A model generated the notes under the pieces. It was given only the letters and a program-made list of their open reading frames with translations, did not search any database and was not told where the DNA came from. Of a stretch of 64,000 bases of DNA, positions 36,640-49,297 are shown one piece after another. Position numbers and translations under genes: made by a program. Each line of letters opens with the position of its first letter. Positions within the stretch are counted from its first letter, which is position 1. The stretch is from NCBI RefSeq assembly GCF_021347895.1, contig NC_067130.1, forward strand, positions 29,161,817 to 29,225,816, given 5' to 3'. The stretch is from Acanthochromis polyacanthus (Eukaryota; Chordata; Actinopteri; Pomacentridae).

Positions 36640-37570
36640 TTTGTATAAATCGGTCACATCAGACAACAAAGGAATGGTCGCTGTACAGCATCACATCGCT
36701 CTAGGTTGGGCAGCTTTCAACAAAAATAAACAAGTCCTAACATCAAAATGAGTTCCTTATCATCGGAAATCCAAGATCTTTGACACTTACATCATGCCAG
36801 TTGTGTTACACGGTCTTGATTGTGTTACCTGGAGAACAAAGTCACTCCAAAATCTGACTGTATTTCAGAACCAGATTATGAGACTGATGCCTAACAATCG
36901 CCTCAGTGACCGTATTCCTATCAGTGAACTACTCAACACTACCAAACTGAAGCCGATTACATGAGTTATTAAATCAAGAGTACTTAAATTATTTGGTCAT
37001 ATCAAAAGATCAACCCATGGTGTGAGTAAGATACACTACCGTTCAAAAGTCTGGGATCACCTATACCATTTTATGTTTTCCATGAAAACTCACACTTTTA
37101 TTCATGTGCTAACATAATTGCACAGGAGTTTTCTAACCATCAGTTAACCTTTCTACACCGTTAGCTAACATAATGTAGCATTAGAACACAGGAGTGATGG
37201 TTGCTGGAAATGCTCCTCTGTACCCCTATGGAGATATTCCATTAAAAATCAGCCGTTTACAGCTAGATTAGTCATTTACCACATTAACAAAGTCTAGACT
37301 GGATTTATGATTAATTTAATGCTACCTTCACTGAAAAAAAATCTTTTTCTTTTAAAAATAAGGACATTTCCATGTCACCCCAAACTTTTGAACGGTAGTG
37401 TATGTCTCAAAGGAATGTTAGCCGGTAAGAGGAACCAAACGCTGGTTTGACAACGTCCACTCATGGACAGGACTTGACCTTTTATCTCTTAACTCATCTG
37501 ATGGTGATCGAACTTTGTGGAGACAAATATCGCATATTGATGCCCAATCTGCAACAACCGGAGGAAGCGC
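36640..37570 (+). pseudogene. LINE reverse-transcriptase C-terminal remnant, split by a MITE
   Basis: Plus-strand translation recovers RITLGWAAFNKNKQVLTSKM and, further on, YIMPVVLHGLDCVTWRTKSL, QNQIMRLMPNNRLSDRIPIS, and a VIKSRVLKLFGHIKRSTHGV segment. This is the classic region after the RT core in fish non-LTR elements. A stop (TGA at 36960) and a frameshift show decay. The frame breaks at 37033, where the 367-bp MITE sits, and resumes after 37402 with MSQRNVS-like and TFYLLTHLMVIELCGD-like (shifted) residues of the same protein. The RT core is missing. Confidence 0.75.
37034..37400 (+). mobile_element. Tc1-type MITE, copy 2 (367 bp), inserted in a LINE remnant
   Basis: Termini CACTACCGTTCAAAAGTCTG and the inverted CACTACCGTTCAAAAGTTTG are flanked by TA on both sides (37032-37033, 37401-37402). 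The body matches 14645-15006 along its whole length. The best-preserved ends among three family members suggest it is the youngest. It has no coding capacity and presumably used a Tc1 transposase in trans. Confidence 0.92.
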
Positions 37571-37574
37571 ACTG

Positions 37575-37925
37575 ATGATGATGATCTGCTGACTGTACCT
37601 AGAGTTAAAAAGAAGACAGTCGGGGCACAGGCTTTTTATTTCCGTGCACGGTCTTCTTGGAACGCTCTTTCATCTGACATTTGCCAAGCTTGGTCAGTAG
37701 AGGTGTTCAAAGAAAAGCTAAAGACTCACTTGTTCTGTGTTGTATATGAATCACAACTTGTGAGGTACTGTGTCTTCTTAGATATTTTTATCAGTTTTAT
37801 TGTGTCTTCTCAGCCATTGTTTTTTTTATCAGTTGTCATTTTATTGTAATTTATCTGTTGTTTGCCCTGTAAAGCACTTTGACGTGAAAGTGCTCTTTCA
37901 ATACAGTTATATTGATTATGATGAC
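37575..37925 (+). pseudogene. L2/CR1-like LINE C-terminus and 3' tail
   Basis: A short frame reads LLTVPRVKKKTVGAQAFYFR, ARSSWNALSSDI, SVEVFKEKLKTHLF. This is the typical last segment of L2/Rex-type LINE ORF2 proteins. A tail with TGTAAAGCACTTTGACGTGA, GTGCTCTTTCAATACAG and a GATTATGATGA end follows. Only the final ~50 codons and the 3' UTR survive. Whether it is one element with 36640-37570 or a separate neighbour is unclear. Confidence 0.7.
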
Positions 37926-38724
37926 GTGAACTGTAATAACCACATCTTTGGAGTTTCTTTCAGCTGCTCAACATAGCTTCATTTTGTACCGTCAGTTAAG
38001 CCTGTAACTCTACTGAAGGGAAACACTCGTTGGTATCCCTCACGGCTGCCCCACCCTTGACTGGCTCCTCTAAATGAGCACCATTGACCTCTTAACATTG
38101 TAATGCAGATCCAGGCTGCAGCCTCATTCTGTCAGTCGTTACACAAAGCCAGAGACCACAGGTGAAGGTTGGTATGACGATCGACCGGCGGATGTCGAGT
38201 GGTTTGGCTCGGCTGAATGCAACAGAAGGCAGCTGGTGTCACAGGTGAAGCACATGAGCAGCAAATGTTACAGCTCCTCATCTACATACATACGACCTGA
38301 GCTCCACCAACATCTGGAGGGTTTTCATCAGATTCTCCTTTTAAATAACAGCAACATTATGATAGATCTGGACATTTTACCTGTTATGTCCAGCGTTTTC
38401 TGTGCACTCTGTGGAAACTTTGACTATTTATTGCATTGCCCAGCTGGTGATGAAATGAAAGTAAAGCTTCTGCCCACAATTAGCACTAATCTGCTGGTGG
38501 GTTATTTCATCACAAATCATCAGGTTTCTTCTGCTCGACCATCTCTGATTTGTTTGAAAGTTTTTGTCAAAAAATTGGGGATATTTAAATTGGTATCCGC
38601 TAAATTTTAATTTGAAATATCAAAAATTTTCAGACATAACAACAAAAAACAACTGTGTAAATACTGATTTTCAGCCTACATTTTCATACATTTAAATTTG
38701 ACGTTATGTTTATATGACAATAAC

Positions 38725-38870
38725 TTCAAGATTTGAGATCTTTATTGTCATATACACAGCAGAAACACAGTGAGTAAAGCAATTCTTATTTTTCCAGTTC
38801 CCTTCACACAACTGAAATAAATAAAATAAAATTAAAATAAAGTAAGATTTAAAAAAATAGTTCAAACATA
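38725..38870 (-). mobile_element. LINE 3' tail-like fragment
   Basis: TTTATTGTCATATACACAGC, then GCAATTCTTATTTTTCCAG, TTCCCTTCACACAACTG and an A-rich stretch match a common fish LINE tail in reverse orientation. No coding sequence is attached. Confidence 0.4.
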
Positions 38871-39381
38871 TATTCTATGAGCAAATGGTATCTCAAGAAT
38901 TAAAGTCTGAGTCTTCCACTGTTGTTTAAAAACAGCGTAAAATTTAAAGGTGGCATTTAAAAACTAATTGATATATCAAACTAAAATTTAAAAAAAACAT
39001 TTTGATAGATATCCATATTTTATGCTGCAAAAATGTGAAAAAGCTGACATTTGAAAATGAAAATAAAGGTGGCAAGTTTTACATCCAAGTTTAGCTTGTT
39101 GTTGTTGTTTTTTTTAAAAAAAATCTGAGCAGTGAATGTGCACATTTGGAAAAAGTGTTTTTCATCTGCATGATATGATGTTAATTTCACTAAATGAATG
39201 ATTTGATGTTTTCTGCAATTAGGTACAAAAAGTATATAAATATTTTGGTGTCAGTTTTTAAGCAAAATGAGTTGGAAAGTATAAAATATTAGCAAAAATC
39301 TACACGTGTTCCTAAAGTCTGGACACATAGACTCTCACTAACTATAATTGTTTTTCCTCCACAGAATAAATATAATATTCA

Positions 39382-39500
39382 TTGAAAGAAGAAAGAGTTG
39401 AACTGGTACTTCTCAGAGGACGTGAGGGATGGACATATCGAAAGATAGATGAATTTAATGCACGTCATCCAAGGAGGATTCCATTTGGCTTTTCCACAGT
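39382..39500 (+). pseudogene. Transposase helix-turn-helix start, interrupted
   Basis: The frame reads LKEERVELVLLRGREGWTYR and then KIDEFNARHPRRIPFGFSTV, a helix-turn-helix typical of Tc1/mariner/IS630-type proteins. It breaks at the hAT insertion. Beyond the hAT (40383 on) the same protein resumes as VIKKFKETGSVMEKLSSG and then a stop. The right terminal repeat, read inward, still has an ATG followed by ACTTTGTTGAAAGAAG, suggesting the ancestral start lay within the terminal repeat. No catalytic domain remains. Confidence 0.75.
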
Positions 39501-39508
39501 GGTGAAGG

Positions 39509-40374
39509 CAGGGGTGAACGTAAGCCGGAACGGTCCGGTACTGTGTACCGGCAAAAGATCTGGTGGCGGTACGCAGTACCGGGAAAAGATCCAGTGGTGG
39601 TACGCCGCTCTTCCACCAGTATGCCGCCCATCGACCGTTTACTCAGCAGTACGTGAGTGTGCATGCGTGTCTACTTTCCATAACACAGCGACTGCTATGG
39701 CCACTAGCAGCCAATAGCAAGTAGGTGTGCTTGATTTATTGCACTGGGACATTTCCCACAACTCGTCAAAAGACATCAACAAGGGCCACTTGCGCCGGGA
39801 CGGGGGGAGCAGTAATATACACCTGAAATTCCACACGTTCTTGTGATTGGCTGAAAAACTTTCAACAGGATTTAAAGCAGTTATCATCGACAGATGCATA
39901 TTTTAAATAAAAACGGAGAGAAGCACTACAAAACAGTCAAAAAAAATTTTGTCAAAGTAATAATGCAGAGGAAAATAACCTCTTTGATTAAAAGAAAAGA
40001 CAGGGACACTGAAGAAGGATTACCACAGAAAATCAGAAACTAACTACTACTACTATAACTACTTTAGGCCTCTGTGGAAAATCTTTTAGGTGATGTATTT
40101 TGATGTTTAGTGCCATTCTGAGTGTTTGCTCGTGACCTCATCTCTGTTCTTAGAGCTTTGTATTCTGGAAGTTTATCAGTGTTTCAATTAAAGCAAAAAA
40201 GTTTACCGTATTTTCAAGTGTTATTAATTCCTACCTATTCCACTGGCCTACAGTAAAATATTAATATGCTTTTACTTGTGTTTTAACTTTGCTATTTTAA
40301 AATGCATGAAGTTAGAGTGAGACGAGGGTTTTGGTAATAGTACCAGCAAGAATTTAAAACTACTTTCACCCCTG
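39509..40374. mobile_element. Non-autonomous hAT element, 866 bp, inside element A
   Basis: Ends are CAGGGGTGAACGTA and the inverted CAGGGGTGAAAGTA. The 8-bp duplication GGTGAAGG is perfect (39501-39508, 40375-40382). Removing the element and one duplication restores a continuous reading of the host element's helix-turn-helix codons. The left half is GC-rich, with repeated GGTACGC/CGGTAC motifs (39535-39640). No transposase frame was recognised. Confidence 0.93.
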
Positions 40375-43300
40375 GGTGAAGGTGATTAAAAAGTTTAAAG
40401 AAACGGGCAGTGTCATGGAAAAACTCAGTTCTGGATGACCAAATGTATCTGTCAACTGAAGAACTGGTCATGACTAAAATTCATGCTAGCACTAAAAATC
40501 ACTTTCCTAACCCTACCTAACCTTAACCCAAACCCAAATCTTTGATGTCATTCTTCTTCTTTCAACAAAGTCATATTTAATCTATGGAGGTATAAAAATT
40601 GTAATTAATAAGGTTTCCTATGTGTCCAGACTTTAAGGACACCTTGTAATATCATACAACTGAAAACAAAGAGATTAAATGCACTTGAACTTGCTCTAAA
40701 TTTGTATTTAGAGGGTTGGTTCCACAGTTTTGGTTACTAAAAGTCAGTTTCGGTGTTTTCCTACAAAGCAGTCGAGTGAACTTGTGGAAACTACCGGAGC
40801 AAATTTAGAGCTACAGCTGCACGAACAGCTGCCAGTACACTGTGGACCATCAGGGCTGAAAAGTCTGAGTCACGGCACGATTTCAGTGACGCTGGTCTTT
40901 ACCTGAACAACTCACTGTGACAAATACAATCCTGATGACACACACAAACACACACACTTTATAGCCACCTGAGCACTTATTGTGTTTTTTGAATCAAGTG
41001 AATGAGTCGTGGTAACAATGAACAATTAATTTTCATCTATTTCTGCTGTGAAATTCTAAAAAATAAATCAGTTTCAGCTTAAGTCAGCTCAGCGTTTCAA
41101 GATGTTTCTTCCCACCTCTAAGTTTTCGGGGTTTAAGACGTGACAGAGGTGAGCGGAGGGCTGCAGAGAGTTTGTTTAAAACGACGGGCGAGCACACGTG
41201 TCAGCAGATGGGGATCGGAATAAAGAAGAAAAGCGCTGAGTGTAACAGATGCCTCGTGCGTCTCAGAGTTTCAGGAGGGATAGTGGCTCGATCACAAGCC
41301 GTGCCAAGTTTTAACGATGATATGCAGCGCCAGATTGCACAGCCAACATCCCTCTGGTGTCACTCCAGTAAAATATGTCCTTTCCTTCCCTCTGACAGGT
41401 GCTATGTCAGCTGGACTCAGCGTCCACAGACGATACGGGAACGTCACGGGACAATGTTTTCTTCAGCCGAGTCCACTTCCTTCATTAAAAGTAGAAAATA
41501 AAATAATGCATATGTTGGTATTTCGCAAAATAGTTGCATCGGGAGCTTATTTTATAGTGTCATGAGCTTGTCAGAGTCCCGGGATAAAAAGAAATCCCAT
41601 GTGCCAGTTAACAAATTTATAGGAAATCTGATGGAAATGTGATTTAGTTTAGTTTGGAATGTCGGGATGTACGTTGGAAATTGCTGCCATGTAAATACCA
41701 TTAAAGTGATTTTACAGAAGATATTAAAACATTTTAGACTGTGTTTACAATCTAATTAATGTCACAAGGGAAATTACCCACCGCAATCCATGTCTGAGTC
41801 TATTATTCCCTCCCAGTAATACATTTATTATTTATCTAAAGGCAGAGTTAAAGAGGAGAAGAAACTATTTAGTGTTATGCAATAGAAATAGAAGTCAAGG
41901 TCGTGCTCAAATGCAGGGACACTGATTAAATGCAAAACTAAAGAAATAAGACACAGGACGAGGCATTGCTGCTTCATCAGTCTAATAAAGTTTGAGCATT
42001 CTGTCATTCAAACATCGGTTTAATTTAGACCAACTACAGCGACAGAGAAAACCACATTACACATGAGGTAAATGTCAAATGTGAGATTACAAAGTACACC
42101 CACTGATGTATAATGCCGAACAAACAAAGACTAAATATCAACAAACAACAAGCCAATCAAACAGTCTAATGATGACGCTCAGCAGAGGAGGAAAGTCTCT
42201 TCCTTGTCATTAAAAGTTGGATCAGGTGGTTTAAAAATGCGATCAGATCTCTGCCTTTTTCCAACAAAGGTTACATGACTTCATGATTTCATTGCATACG
42301 TTTTGTCTGATCATCAACATTTTCCTCAGTGATGCTCACTTTGTGTTTAAGCGCCAATATTTGCTCATAAAGGGATGTCAGAAAACCATGAATATTGTTA
42401 AAATCAGCCTGCATGATCACATTGTGAGTCAAAGTGAGCTGTCACATCCACTTTGATCTACTGATCAGATCAGAGTAAATATGACAGCTCATGTTGACTC
42501 TAAAATGAAGCTGAATCCCACATGGTTTGTAGGGAAACATCAGCCTGATTCATTGTGAGAATTTCAACTGTTATTGTACGAGCTAAAAGTATTAATCAGT
42601 GGAGAAAAAGTCAAAGCAGGACAAACTTAAACACTCAGAATAAGACTTAAATGAGTCGATGAATCGGTTGTAAAAGTCCAGAGCTGGAAAAGCAAACTGA
42701 GACCTGCAGCAGTAACTCATGCTGTCATTTTGACTTGAAAACACGCATTTGCTGTATAAAGTATACAATCTAATACTTTACTAGATACAAATATTCCACC
42801 TGCTGTGATGGAGCTCAGGAATCAAAGTGAAAAATGATTAAACAGCAGCTAAAAAACTGAGCCTCTGTGACAAATGACACAGAAAAGCTTGAATTGTGAC
42901 TTTCTGTTAGATCCTGACCAATCCTGTCTCCATGTCAGGGATCATTTATAATTATAGCTAATTAATGAAGTTATCCCTGTTGTTCCACATGTGTTAATGT
43001 GCTCAACTCTCACTTTGGAGACGCTCATATGGATCTTTCTGCTCTTGATGCTGCAGCTGTTTAATAAACTCAGAGGAAATAATCAGAAACAGAAGGAAGC
43101 AACAAACGAAACTGCAGCTCCTGTTCATGTTTTGTACCATCATAGATTTTTATATTCCTCATTGTTTTCCATTAAAACAACCTGTTGACTGAAGCAGCTG
43201 AACACCATCAGTTCATTTTATGCAGAGAACGAGACAAATGATCGTTAAGCGCTCCTGTTTGTGTGACGAGTTTGCGGCAGAAAGCCGATAACCACCTTCA

Positions 43301-45010
43301 GAACTCTGAGTGAGGTTTTAGTTTTGCTCGGGCTGACTCACACAAACAAAATCTGACTATGTCAAACTGCCTTCATAGTTCAGCCTCTGATCTGCGAAGC
43401 CAACGCAGTAATAAACACTAGAAAAGCTGAACCTCATTCAAACACAAACAGCAGCTCACATGTAGAAAGTTGTTATTGCTCAGCTTGATCCAAACCTGCT
43501 GCTGCTCTTTGACCAAAGTAACTCTTGTTCTACACATTAGCAGCGCGTCACCGCTGCTACAAACACACACTCTGGGTAAAAATTCACACACTTACACAGA
43601 TTTTACAGCCGACCCCACCGACAACCCCAAAGTCGCGCCTTCACACTCGATCTGACACCGGCGGCGGGGAAATAAAGCCTTCTTTACATGATGGGTGATT
43701 TGAGCCAAGAACCCCGGACTGTTTTCCATAATTACTATAATGTTGTGGTGTAATAACAACCCACAACAGTCGCCAGGCTTTCGTTTATCAGAGAAGTATT
43801 TGGACGCTGTGCTAACTCACACACATGGGAGGAGACTTTTTGTTTTCTGGCTGCCATTCAGTTCCACACATTAAACGGAACACAGATTTCGGTGTCTCGT
43901 TACAGCGCCAATAACCATTTTATTTACCGTCTTTCAGATTTATTGGCACCACTTTTCTCCAGTACATTGTGCTTTATTCACCCCACAGTTTCAGCTGTTT
44001 TGCTTCAATCAGGGCGACGTGAAGGAAACAGAACTAACAGTGAAGAAGCTGCAAATTAAAAACGTGGAGTGTGGAAGAAGCAATGTTTATTTGCAGTTTA
44101 AGAAACTAGTTCCTTCCCATCTGCTTTTAAATGTATTCAAATCTATTAGCAGACTCATAAAACATTAAACCAAGTATTTGTGTATTTATGTGTATTTATT
44201 TGTGGAAAAAAATCTTTTAACCTATTATTTATTGTCACCAAGATAATAGTTTGACTACACTGTTCATGGTTTTCTCTTGAAAACTTTCTTTTAAAAAAAA
44301 GGATTTTTCATACAGGTATGATTTCGTTGGACATTAATTACGATTAAAATTGCCATATTTTCATATTATTCCAGCAGTATAACCGTTGCTTTCTTTAATA
44401 TTTCTGCTTATAGAAGTACAAAGATCTGTCCAATAAAGATAAAATTTGTGCAAAATCAATAGTTTTATATGAGTATTTCTGATTATGGAAGAATCAGTGC
44501 AATATCATTGTTTTTTTAATATTCAAATATGTGCAATTTTGGTATTTTCTGCAACCAGATGTATCTGTACAACATCTGAATTAGCACATATGGAAGAATC
44601 TGGACAATAGCAACAGTATTTATGTAGATTTCTTTCTCTATTTGCAGTTTCTATTGACGTTTCCTTCATTTTTTTACACTATTCTCTCTGCGGTAGAGTT
44701 AATAAAGACTAATTTCATCTCATCTTCCTGCCTATAAACTATCTTTTAGCCAGTTCAACAGTCACGTTTTCATGCTGTATTTCTTCTCTTTAGTTTTAAA
44801 TTGCATGCATACATATGTTTTAAAAACAAATTGGTAAATAAGGCTTCAGAACTACAGAAACTGTCAAAGTAGTTAATTTAGGTCAATTAGCTTGGATCCT
44901 AATGAACTGAAAAACTCACACAGCTCATTTAAACCCTCCATGGTATTGTTTGTTTGTTTGTTTTGTTGCCTTATCCAGATTTTTGCCTACTACATTTTTA
45001 ATTGGAATTA

Positions 45011-45223
45011 CACACGTGGACAAAATTGTTGGTACCCCTCAGTTAAAGAAGGAAAAACCCACAATTCTCACTGAAATCACTTGAAACTCACAAAAGTAAC
45101 AATAAATAAAAATTTATTGAAAATTAAATAATCAAAATCAGCCATCACTTTTGAATTGTTGATTAACATAATTATTTAAAAAAACAAACTAATGAAATAG
45201 GGCTGGACAAAAATGATGGTACC
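45011..45223 (+). repeat. Left terminal inverted repeat of the Tc1 element
   Basis: The arm starts CACACGTGGACAAAATTG and ends at the inner direct repeat (45204-45223). Compared with the right arm it shows only about four differences over 213 bp, in the ATCAGCCATCAC stretch and near 45200. Confidence 0.95.
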
Positions 45224-45229
45224 CATAAC

Positions 45230-46366
<1,137 letters not shown>

Positions 46367-46432
46367 TCAATTAAATGACACACCTGAGTTAATCATGTCA
46401 CTCTGGTCAAATAGTTTTCAATCTTTTATAGA

Positions 46433-46645
46433 GGTACCATCATTTTTGTCCAGGCCTGTTTCATTAGTTTGTTTTTTTAAATAATTATGTTAATCAACAA
46501 TTCAAAAGTAATGGCTGTTTTTGATTATTTAATTTTCAATAAATTTTTATTTATTGTTACTTTTGTGAGTTTCAAGTGATTTCAGTGAGAATTGTGGGTT
46601 TTTCCTTCTTTAACTGAGGGGTACCAACAATTTTGTCCACGTGTG
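46433..46645 (-). repeat. Right terminal inverted repeat of the Tc1 element
   Basis: This is the mirror of 45011-45223. The inner direct repeat GTACCATCATTTTTGTCCAG lies at 46434-46453 and the outer end GTCCACGTGTG closes at 46645, next to TA. The transposase start lies about 170 bp inside, leaving room for a promoter. Confidence 0.95.
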
Positions 46646-46804
46646 TAAGTCAAAGAGAAGGAAATTTACATAATTTACTGTCCGATTAAATAGTAATGGA
46701 CAAACATGGAAACTTCCAATGAAATTTCAGGACCTGTAACATGAAGTGTGTCCGAAATGTTGTTTTTTTGCAGATTTTCCAAATACATCTGCATTTTAAC
46801 TGCA

Positions 46805-46887
46805 CTCATAAGCAATTCAATAAAAGTGTGAGTTTTCATGGAAAGCATGAAATTGCCAGGATGACCCCAAACTTTTGAATGGCAGTG
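46805..46887 (-). mobile_element. Tc1-type MITE, copy 3 (end fragment)
   Basis: Read on the minus strand it starts CACTGCCATTCAAAAGTTTG after a TA (46888-46889). It continues with CATGCTTTCCATGAAAACTC and CACACTTTTATT, the left half of the family at 14645 and 37034. The remainder is missing or unrecognisable. Confidence 0.7.
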
Positions 46888-47288
46888 TATAAGGCAGACG
46901 CTATCCTCACGAGTTCACATTTCTGACGCATTAGAGAAATGAAACTAGTAAATTACAACCTCATTAACCTCAATCTGAGTTCGCATTCGATCGGGAGGCC
47001 GAGAACGAAAGCATCTCTATCGAGTTACAGCAGAAACCATCAATCAGGGCCCGAACGCAGAGAAACCTCCATTCATCAAAATCAACACGTGAAAAATGGC
47101 CGTCAGGAATTCTGCTTGTTCGCAGCTACGGGTTCGTATACATCTGTGAAACATTAATGCACGCCGACATAAATATGCAACGCTGTGTTATGTTCTCATG
47201 TGTGACAAATGCTGGAACACAGACGAGTGAAAAGGGGAGAAAAAATAAAAGCTTCTGATAATCCACAAAGCCGAGCGGCTGCTCTCAC

Positions 47289-47441
47289 TGGTGTCGATCT
47301 TGAAGCAGGTCTTGTGGAACTTCCCCATGTAGAACTCCACGCCGATGATGGCGAACATGACGATGGCGAAGAAGAGCAGCAGGCCGATCTGCAGCAGAGG
47401 AACCATGGCCTTCATGATGGACTTCAACACCACCTGGAGAC
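47289..47441 (-). CDS. cacna1b: Cav2 calcium channel exon 5: IS4-S5 linker, IS5, start of turret
   Basis: The 153-bp exon lies between acceptor CTCAG (AG at 47443-47442) and donor GTGAGA (47288 downward); mammalian exon 5 is also 153 bp. Its first two bases complete a Ser codon begun in the upstream exon. It reads [20 protein letters not shown] (linker), then [20 protein letters not shown] (IS5 helix and start of the turret), then [10 protein letters not shown], with one base left for the next exon. IS5 lines the pore and the linker couples the voltage sensor to the gate. MVPLLQ, the Met in [10 protein letters not shown] and GKFHK favour Cav2.2 over Cav2.1 (MIPLLQ, FAILIFAIIG, GKFHT). Confidence 0.95.
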
Positions 47442-47801
<360 letters not shown>

Positions 47802-48045
47802 TTATCTACACTGTGGTAGGGTGTTTCTCTGTAAAAACAGAAACACAACAGAGGCCTGCATATCACGGTTATTTTTGTTGTAACATCATGAACAACCTGA
47901 AATTTCTTCAGAAAAATAAGTTAAATTTCAACAACAATATGCCTCAGTTTAACATTTACACATTACAACTTACAGATCACAGTTTATCTAGAAAGGTACA
48001 AAACATTTAGTCACAGGTATCTGGAAGTGAACGACATAGAAGTTT

Positions 48046-48424
48046 ACTTTCAAAAAAAAAAAGACAAAAACGGCAAAAAGAAGACAAAATACTACAAAAA
48101 GGAGACACAAAAATGACAAAAGCAAGAAACAAAATGACAAAAAAATGAGACAAACGACACGAAACAAAATGAAAATGAGACAAAAAAGCTACAAAGTGAC
48201 AAAAAAAATGGACAAACAAGACAAGAAAATGACAAAAGTATGAAATAATATGACCAAAATGATACACAAAATGAAAAAGCAAAACACAAAATGGCACAAA
48301 AACACAAGCGAGACAAAAAGGAAACACAAAATGATAAAAACGACAAACATGACAAAAACGTGAGACAAACAACAAAAGTCAGACAACAAAGGACAAAAAA
48401 TAAGACAAGATATTACAAAAAGGA
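48046..48424. repeat. Degenerate GACAAAA minisatellite, left part
   Basis: Units vary around AGACAAAAATGACAAAA, with lengths of about 7-17 bases (for example GAGACACAAAA, ATGACAAAAG, GCGAGACAAAAAGG). The array is cut by the SINE at 48437 and resumes after 49297. Minus-strand open frames rich in Phe/Cys/Ser/Leu are artefacts of this array. Confidence 0.85.
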
Positions 48425-48436
48425 GACACAAAACGT

Positions 48437-49285
48437 GTGGGCCTGGGATCTTTCTGCATGGAGTTTGCATGTTCTCCCTGTGCATGCGTGGGTTTTCTCC
48501 GGGTACTCCAGCTTCCTCCTAGCCTAGCCGCGCTAGACCCATGCTCTGAAGATGCAAGGGTCTAGGCACGCTCGACAGGGAGGGAGGCGGGCTAAAAGCT
48601 TGTCTTTCAAATCACTCTGCAGCAATTGGGTAGGTATACAACCAATCAGCGCAACGAATAGGCTCCTAGAGCGCTGGAAATCAGAGGATGCGGTAGTTTG
48701 GTGAAGCCTTATTTATACAGTCAATGGGTGAAGCTCAAGTATATTACAGACATGTTAACAGAAAGATTATTCAGAGTCGGTGCTAATGGAGCTCAACAAC
48801 TGTTGTCGTTTTTGTTGTCGACCCTGGCAGAGAATGAAATTTGTTGCCATGGGTTGTCTAGCGTGGCTAGGCTAGTTGTTTCCGGTTGTTTCTGTCAGAA
48901 TCATCGCGCCTCTGTCGTCACTTAGTTACGCCCGCCTTCTGACTCTACACTTCATGGTGATTCGTCCGGCCAGTTTTAGGAGCATCCAACCTCGGGCCTT
49001 ATGGAGGGTAACTAGACCCACCCTGGCAGAGAATTAAATTCGTTGCCGTAGGTTGTCTAGCGCGGCTAGGCTAGCTTCCTCCCACAGTCCAAAAACATGC
49101 TGAGGTTAATTGGCTACTCTAAATTGTCCGTAGGTGTGAATGTCTGTCTGTATATGTAGCCCTCTGACAGACTGGTGACCTGTCCAGGGTGTCCCCTGCC
49201 TGTCCCGAGTCAGCTGGGATAGGCTCCAGCACCCCTGCGACCCTAGTGAGGATAAAGCGGTGTATAGAGGATGGATGGATGGATG
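48437..49285 (+). mobile_element. 5'-truncated tRNA-type SINE inserted in the minisatellite
   Basis: The copy begins at GTGGGCCTGGGATCTTTCTG, lacking the promoter head, and ends in (GGAT)n. A 12-bp duplication GACACAAAACGT flanks it (48425-48436, 49286-49297), taken from the minisatellite unit itself. It carries the 554-bp TIR element at 48520-49073. The same family is at 32679 and 51011. Confidence 0.88.
48520..49073. mobile_element. Non-autonomous TIR element, 554 bp, 9-bp duplication
   Basis: Perfect terminal inverted repeats TAGCCTAGCCGCGCTAGAC are flanked by a 9-bp duplication GCTTCCTCC of SINE sequence (48511-48519, 49074-49082). The right terminal segment (GGCAGAGAATTAAATTCGTT, GGTTGTCTAGCGCGGCTAGG) is repeated about 200 bp inward at 48827-48872 with a few changes. 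No coding frame was recognised. Nine-bp duplication points towards Mutator-like elements, but that is inference; I do not recognise the family. Confidence 0.85.
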
Positions 49286-49297
49286 GACACAAAACGT

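Larger units (their letters stand above)
39303..40646 (+). mobile_element. Tc1/mariner-like element A, split by a hAT insertion
   Basis: Inverted ends contain CTAAAGTCTGGACACATAG (left) and CTATGTGTCCAGACTTTAAG (right), with TA at both borders (39301-39302, 40647-40648). Without the inserted hAT (39509-40374 plus one 8-bp duplication) the element is about 470 bp. It holds only the DNA-binding start of a transposase, then a telomere-like CCTAACCCTACCTAACC stretch (40506-40540). A second family member lies at 55936-56915. Confidence 0.85.

Noticed and set aside
36640..37925. Active LINE
   Set aside because: Only C-terminal fragments survive, with a stop codon, a frameshift and a MITE insertion.
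39382..39717. 111-codon frame taken as one protein
   Set aside because: It is a chimera: a transposase helix-turn-helix start that runs into an inserted hAT element at 39509.
48007..48485. Minus-strand Phe/Cys-rich frames resembling membrane proteins
   Set aside because: They are translations of the GACAAAA minisatellite and have no non-repetitive content.
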